A stretch of DNA of 5,498 nt. It comes from Flavobacteriales bacterium UBA958. Lineage in GTDB: Bacteria; Bacteroidota; Bacteroidia; Flavobacteriales_D; Crocinitomicaceae. Under the pieces are notes generated by a model, which saw nothing but the letters and a program-made list of their open reading frames with translations, ran no database searches and was not told the origin of the DNA. Positions 1-5,185 of this stretch are shown here, piece after piece; the first letter of the stretch is position 1; each line of letters starts with the position of its first letter. Where the stretch lies: NCBI GenBank assembly GCA_002293045.1, contig DBCM01000009.1, forward strand, positions 1-5,498, in the 5' to 3' direction. The translations under genes and the position numbers were made by a program.

Positions 1-1236
1 GAACAGGGGGTGATTCCAATGTTTTGTAATGACATTTCGGTTAACAAATCTACCCGAACCTGGATTAATACCGGGGAACGCGCGGGCATGTTGAAACCCA
101 GTACAGGGTATTCCTTCGAACGTTCCCTGAGTTATGCGCAACAGGTGGTGTGTGAAATGAAAGGACAAGCCACACTCAACCCGCGAACAAAAACCCGCTT
201 TTCTTACTATGATCGGTTATTGTTGCAATTGCTTCGCGATCAACCGGGGAAAGGCAGTTTGATTTTTACTCAACTGTTTAAACGGAATTCAGCAAACTCG
301 GTATTTAAGTTTTTGGATGAGCGAAGTACGGTGACGGAAGATCTTCAAATCCTAAGGAGTTTGCCCTTTGGTTTGTTTATTAGGGCTGCACTTAAAGATG
401 CCGTTTGGCGAAGTCCGAGGCTTTTATCTCCGCTGCTCGTAGCCACCGTACTGCTGCTCTTGTTCCAGACCCTTGATGTAATGCACATCGGATATTGGGC
501 ATTAGCGATCGGATTCTTGGTGCTTGGAATCCCACATGGCGCCTTAGATCATCTCCATGCACTCCGCCAACCTTATGGGTGGAACATGCTGGGCTATGTG
601 TTTGTCTATGTAGCGCTTGGTGCGCTGATCCTCGGATTATTTTACATCAGTCCTTGGATCGGGCTGCTTTCATTTCTCGGCTATTCCATGTGGCATTTTG
701 GTGAAGCAGATTTGGCGCATTGGAATCTCGAAAAGTCATGGAAGTCCTTGTTGTGGGGATGCTATATACTTGGCGGGATACTGGTGAGTCACGCGCCTGA
801 GACGGTTCAAGTACTGCGAGAAATGAAGGTCTCTATTCCCTTGGATTCGGTTCCGAGCGTTTCGATGGCTTATGCCTGGATTCTACTCGGAGGGGTGTTT
901 TTCATAGGGTGGTTAAGAAAGGGAGCGATAGTTAGTGGTGTAGTATCCGTATACTTGTTGTCCGCACTCCCATTGATTCCCGCCTTTGCCTTGTTCTTTA
1001 TTTTCCAGCACAGCCTTCATGGATGGAAGAAAATAAAAGCAATGAGCCACAAATCAGACCTTCGACTGTGGCTAAACGCCTTGCCCTTCACGCTGGGCGC
1101 AGTGGTCCTGTTTGGACTCAACACCTATTATGCGTCTATCACCTGGGGTCAAGTGTTTATATTTCTGGCCGCACTCAGTTTTCCGCATGTGGTGCTTATG
1201 GCTACCCTGTACCGAAAATCTGCGGGAAGAGCTTGA
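1..1236 (+). CDS. crtY-blh: Lycopene beta-cyclase (C-terminal part) fused to Brp/Blh beta-carotene 15,15'-dioxygenase, 5'-partial
   Basis: The frame is open from base 1 (E-Q-G-V-I-P-M), and EQGVIPM matches the conserved E-x-G-V-I-P-M of FAD-dependent lycopene cyclases. The GTG at 10 is therefore internal and the true start lies upstream. Counting from the first visible codon, residues 1-135 are the cyclase C-terminus: G29-x-x-K-P-S-T-G-Y-S-F39, the YYDRLLLQLL helix (69-78) and FLDERST (104-110). After a linker of about 15 residues, residues about 141-405 form a membrane domain with roughly eight hydrophobic segments and the Blh signatures PHGALDH (178-184), WHFGEAD (231-237), QHSLHGW (336-342) and FPH (394-396). 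Their histidines are the likely iron ligands. Family knowledge: CrtY cyclises lycopene to beta-carotene, and Blh cleaves beta-carotene into two retinals at the inner membrane. No stop codon or independent start separates the domains, so a true fusion is inferred. The retinal would supply a rhodopsin not seen here. Both domain assignments are strong; only the missing N-terminus is unseen. Confidence 0.9.
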   Translation, partial: EQGVIPMFCNDISVNKSTRTWINTGERAGMLKPSTGYSFERSLSYAQQVVCEMKGQATLNPRTKTRFSYYDRLLLQLLRDQPGKGSLIFTQLFKRNSANSVFKFLDERSTVTEDLQILRSLPFGLFIRAALKDAVWRSPRLLSPLLVATVLLLLFQTLDVMHIGYWALAIGFLVLGIPHGALDHLHALRQPYGWNMLGYVFVYVALGALILGLFYISPWIGLLSFLGYSMWHFGEADLAHWNLEKSWKSLLWGCYILGGILVSHAPETVQVLREMKVSIPLDSVPSVSMAYAWILLGGVFFIGWLRKGAIVSGVVSVYLLSALPLIPAFALFFIFQHSLHGWKKIKAMSHKSDLRLWLNALPFTLGAVVLFGLNTYYASITWGQVFIFLAALSFPHVVLMATLYRKSAGRA

Positions 1237-1457
1237 TTCGATATCTAATTAAGTTATTTTACTTTTTTTTGTAACCAATGTAATCGACTTCGTTGTTGGG
1301 GTATAATCATCCAGAATTTCTGTGTTTGCAGAAGCCAACCGACCCGGGCAGGGCACGGTGGAAAAATGATGAGGGGCGCCGCTCAAAAGAATATGCTAAG
1401 CCGGTTTATTCTGAATGATTTTATTGTTTAACCGCCATTAGGCATAAAATTATTGAC
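1237..1457. other. Intergenic region with GC-rich block and possible promoter
   Basis: No coding frame of credible length is seen on either strand. A T8 run at 1263-1270 follows the fusion gene, but no convincing hairpin precedes it, so termination there is uncertain. Bases 1331-1383 are noticeably more GC-rich than the flanks and include CCCGGG and GGCGCC palindromes; their role is unknown. Just before the next gene, a TTG at 1424-1426 and TAAAATTA at 1445-1452 are separated by 18 bases. This is a weak match to the Bacteroidota -33/-7 promoter and would leave an almost leaderless message. Confidence 0.45.
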
Positions 1458-1922
1458 ATGAAACGAATAAATCCATGGGCACAATTTGCCAAAAAACAAC
1501 TCGTAGTATTTGCTTGTCTCACACTACTTTCTTGTATTTCACATGCGAACGCTCAAACATTTTTGTTGCTCGACGGGTATGGAACACGTACCCCACATGA
1601 TGACCTTCCAATATATCGCATGTATGAAAAGCACTTCGGGTCTAAAGAAGAAGCAGTGGAAAGTCATAAAAAAGTGTTAGACATGAATGGTCTTGATACA
1701 GCCCTAACCGATGTGAATTGGGAAATGGACACTCCTATTTTTTCTAGCATTCTTTGTTTTGAGTCCAAGAAAAGAGTCATGGTGACCTTCGTTACTTCAA
1801 ACATTGATGGCGGGTTTTCCAGCGTTTTTATGGAGTGTAAAAACGAAAAGTTTGAGTTGTTTGAAAGTGATGGGTATGTGTTTGTTCATGATCCAGCGAA
1901 TAAGCGAAACAGCAATGATTAA
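1458..1922 (+). CDS. Exported protein of unknown function (154 aa)
   Basis: I do not recognise the family. The N-terminus is a clear export signal: a basic start with K2, R3, K12 and K13, a hydrophobic core at 15-25, then LLSC and ANA|Q. Cleavage by signal peptidase I between A32 and Q33 fits well. LLSC with C26 could instead act as a lipobox, making it a lipoprotein, so the final location (periplasm or anchored) is open. The mature part of about 120 residues has alternating hydrophobic stretches (LLLDGYG at 37-42, RVMVTFVTS at 106-114, YVFVHDP at 140-146) suggesting a small beta-rich fold, with two cysteines (C100, C127) that could form a disulfide. The ATG at 1458 is chosen because the signal peptide starts there. 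The next exported-protein gene follows after 27 bases in the same direction, which suggests co-transcription. The reading frame and export are well supported; function is not. Confidence 0.75.
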   Translation: MKRINPWAQFAKKQLVVFACLTLLSCISHANAQTFLLLDGYGTRTPHDDLPIYRMYEKHFGSKEEAVESHKKVLDMNGLDTALTDVNWEMDTPIFSSILCFESKKRVMVTFVTSNIDGGFSSVFMECKNEKFELFESDGYVFVHDPANKRNSND

Positions 1923-1949
1923 GAGAATTAATTTTTAAAAAAAGCAGCA

Positions 1950-2990
1950 ATGAAAAAACAATGGATATTATGGATTGGGTTGCTTATCGGAATGATAAGT
2001 CCCCTCCACGCACAAGAAGAAAATCCGATGGAGCCCACGCCAAAACTGGGTACACTCACCTTTGAGGATGGCAGCACCTACAGCGGCGAAATAGAATTAG
2101 GTCAAATGAGTGGCATAGGAACGCAGTATTTTCCGGATGGTACTTGGAGAACTGGACATTTCCAAGACAATAAATACCTAGCAGATTTTATTGCTAAACC
2201 CCCTTGGCATATGGTTGGCTTGGATTTTATGTTGGATCGGGAGTATAAAATGGAAACATTTTCTATGGATTTGAAGGTCTTAACCGATGTACCGGATAGT
2301 TTGAATTTATACATAGCGCCTTTTGGTATTGGGGAGTTGAATGGCACGCAATTCTATGGCGGTATTCAAACTAATTGTGGGGGGTATTATTCGGTGATAA
2401 AAGGACAAAATAGCGGTCGTTTCATTCCGCTTGGACGAGCAATGATATTCTCGCGGTGGGGTACAAGATCGTCGCTTGCGTTAAAAAAAGTAGATGGCGG
2501 GGTATGCGAAAGCAGCGGGTACGAAGATGACTTTGTATCGGTGCGCAATACGCTCCAATGGAACAAGGGAACATACACGATTACGCTTGTCAAAACCAAG
2601 GAAACTGTGATGCTTGACAGTGTTTTGCATACCTACGTAGAGATGCAGGTATACGACCACAAGAAAAAACAAACCTTTAGTGGGGGATCTTTGGCATTTC
2701 CAGGAACCACACTCACTTTAAATCAACGCAATTATATCTTTTTTGAATTGTATGGCAAACGGGTGAATGTAAATAAGCTTCCCCATTTAAAGTTTGTTTG
2801 CGAGAATTACCGTGTCAATGGCAATTCAGTGGAGATTCCATTTGTAGCCTCTATCTATGAAAAAAACTATCCTTCGTATGCGGATGCAACATATCATGAG
2901 GGTAAATTTAAAATAGAACTGGGTAAACCAAATGGAAAGCCACTCACCGAAGGGGATGGGATGAACTATCGGATGTTATATGAAAAATGA
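1950..2990 (+). CDS. Exported MORN-repeat protein with beta-rich C-terminal region (346 aa)
   Basis: Residues 1-21 are a signal peptide ending in LHA|Q, so the product is exported. Residues 38-80 carry MORN-type repeats: the first is Y44-S-G-E-x5-G-x3-G-I-G-x3-F-x-D-G (44-64), and a second, degenerate copy begins at W66-R-T-G-H-F. MORN repeats form short beta-hairpins, and in Bacteroidota are often found in exported proteins of unknown role. The remaining part has FYGGIQTN (135-142), MIFSRWGTR (165-173) and SGYEDDFVSVRN (189-200), then a basic patch before FSGGSLAF. It recalls DUF3472-like beta-sandwich proteins, but this is from memory and weak. Cysteines C143, C186 and C284 are present. An A-rich leader without a Shine-Dalgarno precedes the ATG, as is usual in Bacteroidota. 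It probably shares a transcript with the preceding exported-protein gene. Molecular function is unknown. Confidence 0.8.
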   Translation: MKKQWILWIGLLIGMISPLHAQEENPMEPTPKLGTLTFEDGSTYSGEIELGQMSGIGTQYFPDGTWRTGHFQDNKYLADFIAKPPWHMVGLDFMLDREYKMETFSMDLKVLTDVPDSLNLYIAPFGIGELNGTQFYGGIQTNCGGYYSVIKGQNSGRFIPLGRAMIFSRWGTRSSLALKKVDGGVCESSGYEDDFVSVRNTLQWNKGTYTITLVKTKETVMLDSVLHTYVEMQVYDHKKKQTFSGGSLAFPGTTLTLNQRNYIFFELYGKRVNVNKLPHLKFVCENYRVNGNSVEIPFVASIYEKNYPSYADATYHEGKFKIELGKPNGKPLTEGDGMNYRMLYEK

Positions 2991-3233
2991 TGGCAGTTGT
3001 GATACTCCCCCCTGTCTCGGTGCATTAAAGGGTCACCGCTGACTCAAATAGTATAATCTCTTTAAAGCGGTCTGACTTTTTACCGAAGCCCAGGCGAAGG
3101 TGGGAAGGGCCGCTTTACGTTAGCGTTAAGAGTTTGAGGAAGCATACGGATGTTCAACCGTGGGGGAAGAGAGACTGAATAGCCACAATTATATTAAGTG
3201 TGGCCTTAGGTAAGTTGTAGATTAATCGTAAGA
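2991..3233. other. Convergent intergenic region with potential hairpins
   Basis: This stretch lies between the plus-strand MORN gene and the minus-strand microprotein pair. I find no credible coding frame in it. It contains an 8-bp stem (3063-3070 with 3110-3117) enclosing a second small stem, a 6-bp stem GCCACA/TGTGGC (3182-3187 with 3199-3204), and an AT-rich hairpin beginning at 3221. The base composition between about 3000 and 3175 is more GC-rich than the adjoining gene ends. It could be a long 3' UTR, a structured RNA, or a remnant of an inserted repeat. Confidence 0.4.
3063..3117. other. Nested hairpin, possible structured RNA or repeat
   Basis: TAAAGCGG at 3063-3070 pairs perfectly with CCGCTTTA at 3110-3117. 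Inside, ACC (3082-3084) pairs with GGT (3099-3101). A symmetric GAA/GAA internal loop follows, then GCC/GGC (3088-3090 with 3093-3095), with only a very tight tip. No T-tract follows either outer arm, so it is not a standard intrinsic terminator. The structure was found by eye without an energy calculation. Confidence 0.3.
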
Positions 3234-3242
3234 TTAATTTTT
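3221..3242 (+). terminator. Weak AT-rich hairpin, possible terminator
   Basis: ATTAATC (3221-3227) and GATTAAT (3232-3238) form a perfect 7-bp stem with a GTAA loop, followed on the plus strand by TTTT. It overlaps the stop codon of the minus-strand 33-aa gene and could end transcripts from the MORN gene. The stem has a single G-C pair, so it would be weak. Confidence 0.25.
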
Positions 3243-3335
3243 ATCCTTGCCGTTAGAATTATAAATATTCCAAATGGTGAAGTACATATATATCCCAAAG
3301 ATAATAGCACCTACGATGTACATTGATGTCGTCAT
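3234..3335 (-). CDS. Single-span membrane microprotein (33 aa)
   Basis: The start ATG (3335-3333) overlaps the TGA stop of the upstream 59-aa gene as ATGA, a typical arrangement for translational coupling. The protein begins MTTSMYIVGAIIFGIYM and consists of one hydrophobic helix (about residues 5-24) with a short hydrophilic tail (NSNGKDKN) ending in TAA. I do not recognise the family. Its size and shape resemble the small accessory subunits found beside some transporters and respiratory enzymes, but no large partner gene is adjacent, so this is only analogy. Evidence that it is real: the exact overlap with another membrane microprotein, a clean transmembrane helix, and a compact open frame with no competing longer gene on either strand. 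Confidence 0.6.
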   Translation of the reverse strand: MTTSMYIVGAIIFGIYMYFTIWNIYNSNGKDKN

Positions 3336-3511
3336 TTCTGTGAATCTTTTCTTCGTTGTCGAATAGCAATGGCAAACAATAAAATCGTTCCAGGCCAATG
3401 CGCTGAATACGCCGCTCCTTCAGTGTTGCCAGATATACCTAGTCCAATGGAATAAAGCATGCAAATAAAGGCAATGATTACTGGATACCAAGTGTTAATA
3501 AATTTCATCAT
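3332..3511 (-). CDS. Two-span membrane microprotein (59 aa)
   Basis: The gene starts with two consecutive ATG codons (3511-3506), so translation may begin at either one. The protein has a hydrophobic helix at about residues 5-24 (containing WYPVIIAFICMLYSIGLG), a polar loop with GNTEGAAYSAHWPG (28-41), a second helix at about 41-50, and a strongly basic tail RQRRKDSQK. The basic tail suggests that both ends face the cytoplasm and the loop faces outward. The family is not recognised. A promoter-like pair of elements lies about 45 bases upstream, and the downstream 33-aa gene overlaps its stop codon by four bases, so the two form a small operon. The preceding deacetylase gene on the same strand ends 120 bases upstream. 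Confidence 0.68.
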   Translation of the reverse strand: MMKFINTWYPVIIAFICMLYSIGLGISGNTEGAAYSAHWPGTILLFAIAIRQRRKDSQK

Positions 3512-3556
3512 TTGATCTTAAAAATTAGCTGTTAATGAATGGGTTGATGTGAAGTG

Positions 3557-3587
3557 TAAATGTACGTGTTAAATACAATTAAATCAA
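3557..3587 (-). promoter_or_regulatory. Candidate Bacteroidota promoter for the microprotein pair
   Basis: On the minus strand TTG (3587-3585) and TACATTTA (3564-3557) are separated by 20 bases. This fits the Bacteroidota -33/-7 pattern TTG-N(about 19)-TAnnTTTG except for the last base. A transcript would begin around 3550, giving a leader of roughly 40 bases before the first ATG at 3511. Confidence 0.4.
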
Positions 3588-3631
3588 TGTACCTTTTGTT
3601 AAATAATTATTTTCGAAGCAGGTATTCTATT

Positions 3632-4534
3632 TCAATCAAACAAATCCACGGCCAATCGAAAGGTATTGCAATGCGCTTCCACGATGTCATTAACATCTGG
3701 GGAATACCCACCCCCCAAGGCAACAGCCACCGGAATTTCGAGGGTCTTTAAGGTTTTGAAAACAACTTCATCCCGTTGCTTACAATCTGCTAAACTCACT
3801 TCAAGCCTTCCAAATTTATCGGTGTTTAGGATATCAACCCCTGCCAAGTAAAAAGCGAAGTCGGGTTGAAACGACTCAATAATTTTTGGAAGATGTTCAG
3901 CTAAAAGGGCTAAGTAGGTCTCCCCGGTAGTGCCATTTTCAAGTTCCACGTCGAGGTCGGATTGTTCCTTGTGAAACGGATAATTGGTTCTTCCATGCAT
4001 GCTAAAGGTGAACACCTGCGGATTGTTTTCCATCAACTTGGCGGTGCCGTTCCCTTGATGTACATCGAGATCAATGATCAGGATTTTGCGACAAAACTTG
4101 TTTTTCAATAAATAATTTGCCGCAATGGCCATATCGTTTAACAAACAAAATCCCTCACCGCGTTCGGCGAAGGCATGGTGAGTACCTCCTGCGACATTCA
4201 ATCCTGCGCCATGCTTTAGTGCATGTAGGGCAATGTCTATGGTTCCTTGGGTAATGACCAATTCCCGTTTCACCAGTTCGGGGGATTGTGGAAATCCGAT
4301 TTTCCGTTGTTCGGAAGGGCTTAATTGTTGTGCCAATAATCGCTTATAATACGCCTCGTCGTGGGTGCTCAATATCACAGAAGCTTCGCAAGGGCTTGGC
4401 TTAAAAAAATGATCAGAAGTGCAGGTGCCTTCATGCAGTAATTGCTGTGGAATCAGTTCATACTTGAGCATCGGAAACCGATGGTTTTCAGGAAGGGGGT
4501 GCGCATAAATCGGGTCAAAAGCAATTTTTATCAT
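3632..4534 (-). CDS. Histone deacetylase family protein, class IV (HDAC11)-like (300 aa)
   Basis: This is a complete zinc-dependent deacetylase of the arginase/HDAC fold. Motifs in order: HPLPENHRFPMLKY (12-25), typical of the bacterial class IV-like branch; GGTHHAF with the catalytic histidine pair H119-H120; DLDVHQGNGT with zinc ligands D157 and H159 (D155 precedes them); AGVDIL with the third zinc ligand D234; and GGGYS with the transition-state tyrosine Y277. The length of about 300 residues is normal for this branch. Family knowledge: these enzymes remove acetyl or longer acyl groups from lysine side chains or from small amines; the substrate cannot be read from the sequence. It is cytoplasmic, with no signal peptide. 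The ATG at 4534 precedes the conserved N-terminal strand and lies 20 bases after the stop of a small basic-protein gene on the same strand, implying co-transcription. No key residue is missing, so it is probably active. Confidence 0.93.
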   Translation of the reverse strand: MIKIAFDPIYAHPLPENHRFPMLKYELIPQQLLHEGTCTSDHFFKPSPCEASVILSTHDEAYYKRLLAQQLSPSEQRKIGFPQSPELVKRELVITQGTIDIALHALKHGAGLNVAGGTHHAFAERGEGFCLLNDMAIAANYLLKNKFCRKILIIDLDVHQGNGTAKLMENNPQVFTFSMHGRTNYPFHKEQSDLDVELENGTTGETYLALLAEHLPKIIESFQPDFAFYLAGVDILNTDKFGRLEVSLADCKQRDEVVFKTLKTLEIPVAVALGGGYSPDVNDIVEAHCNTFRLAVDLFD

Positions 4535-4554
4535 ACGCGTTACAAACGAAGCAT

Positions 4555-4734
4555 CTAAGCTTCTAAATCGTTATTATTCACTTGGGACTTGATCAATACC
4601 TTGACGTAGTGCCGGTTTCGCCGTTCCTTCTTGGCGTTGGCACGTTTAGCTACGCGTTTATCCGTTACGATGAGGTTGAGATCGTTCAAATCGGATAATT
4701 CCCGTACGTCGTTGATGGAAGTTCGTTTAGGCAC
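4555..4734 (-). CDS. Small basic protein of unknown function (59 aa, GTG start)
   Basis: This reading frame begins at GTG (4734-4732), two codons after an in-frame TAA, and ends at TAG 20 bases before the deacetylase start. The protein starts (M)PKRTSINDVRELSDLNDL and has a strongly basic central segment, residues 26-45, where 10 of 20 residues are K or R (K26, R27, K30, R31, K35, K36, R38, R39, R41, K45), followed by HYVKVLIKSQV. In total I count seven lysines and seven arginines against eight acidic residues. The basic stretch suggests nucleic-acid or ribosome binding, but no named domain is recognised. There is no internal methionine, so no ATG start exists in this frame. Its tight spacing to the deacetylase gene suggests an operon. 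Confidence rests on protein-like composition and context rather than on homology. Confidence 0.6.
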   Translation of the reverse strand: MPKRTSINDVRELSDLNDLNLIVTDKRVAKRANAKKERRNRHYVKVLIKSQVNNNDLEA

Positions 4735-4786
4735 CCATTAAAAACATGCAAGGTCAAGAAATGTTTGAGATGCGTTCTGGGGGGCT

Positions 4787-4820
4787 TTGTTATCTAATTG
4801 GGCTTAATTCCGTATCTTTA
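4787..4820 (+). promoter_or_regulatory. Candidate promoter of the Bro-N gene remnant
   Basis: TATCTTTA at 4813-4820 resembles the Bacteroidota -7 element TAnnTTTG, with a TTG at 4787-4789. The 23-base spacing is at the long end of the usual range. Transcription would start near 4827, leaving almost no leader before the ATG at 4829. Confidence 0.3.
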
Positions 4821-4828
4821 AAGTGCAG

Positions 4829-5086
4829 ATGAACCAGCAAAAAATATCCATTCGTTTTTTTAATGACCGTGAGGTTCGTGCGGTTTGGGACGAGGAAAAT
4901 TCCATATGGCGGTTCAGTGTATTGGACATTGTTTCGGTGCTCACCGATCAAGACGATTATACGAAAACAAGAAACTATTGGAAATACCTAAAAGCCAAAC
5001 TCAAAAAGGAGAACAGTGAAGTGGTTAGTGTTACTACCCAGTTGAAGCTAAGTAAACGCCTTGGGTTGGAATCAGTTTCGTACTAA
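4829..5086 (+). pseudogene. Truncated Bro-N domain (phage antirepressor / DinD-like) gene
   Basis: The protein from ATG 4829 has 85 residues. It carries the Bro-N signature IRFFNDREVRAVWDEE, then FSVLDIVSVLTDQDDYTKTRNYWKYLK and the VVSVTTQLKL strand, ending near residue 73. Family members then continue through the remainder of the Bro-N domain and a C-terminal domain. Here the frame runs into an unrelated SKRLGLESVSY tail and a TAA. About the last quarter of the Bro-N domain and everything beyond are absent, so it is called a pseudogene. Bro-N proteins are DNA-binding antirepressors in phages, and chromosomal homologues (DinD-like) occur as stand-alone genes. A GTG at 4823 is also in frame, but ATG 4829 is preferred. 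An 8-base direct repeat AGTTGAAG lies at 5040-5047 (where homology is lost) and 5086-5093, perhaps a scar of the rearrangement. A short product could still be made. Confidence 0.72.
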
Positions 5087-5115
5087 GTTGAAGGTCAATT
5101 TGATCTACTTTTATC

Positions 5116-5160
5116 CCGCACCCTTCGATACGCTCGCAAAAGCGAGCACTCAGGGTGCGG
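5116..5160. repeat. REP-like imperfect palindrome
   Basis: The outer arms CCGCACCCT (5116-5124) and AGGGTGCGG (5152-5160) pair over 9 bp. The inner arms GCTCGC (5132-5137) and GCGAGC (5142-5147) pair over 6 bp around an AAAA loop, with an asymmetric internal loop (TCGATAC against ACTC). The CCCTTCGATACGCTCG / CGAGCACTCAGGG style matches extragenic palindromes that I recall as dispersed repeats in Bacteroidota genomes. It sits between two gene fragments and has no T-tract, so a terminator role is less likely than a REP/REPIN repeat. Confidence 0.6.
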
Positions 5161-5185
5161 CTATTAGCCCATTTTTCAGTTCACT

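Noticed and set aside
10..12. GTG at 10 as the start of the first gene
   Set aside because: The codons before it (E-Q-G) continue the conserved cyclase motif EQGVIPM, so the gene begins upstream of the window.
495..704. 69-aa frame on the plus strand
   Set aside because: Lies fully inside the strongly supported Blh domain in another frame and has no protein-like features of its own.
1023..1274. 83-aa frame on the plus strand
   Set aside because: Alternate frame over the end of the Blh domain, running into a T-rich untranslated stretch.
2102..2672. Three minus-strand frames of 63-81 aa
   Set aside because: Antisense to the MORN-repeat gene, whose sense frame has a signal peptide and repeats.
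1301..3117. Integron-type attC sites around the exported-protein genes
   Set aside because: I looked for RYYYAAC/GTTRRRY core pairs in the flanking regions and found no convincing matched set, and no integrase is visible.
3182..3204. GCCACA/TGTGGC hairpin as a terminator
   Set aside because: The 6-bp stem has an 11-base loop and no T-tract on either strand.
3560..3851. Plus-strand frames of 61-63 aa
   Set aside because: Antisense to the end of the deacetylase gene and its downstream region, with no recognisable features.
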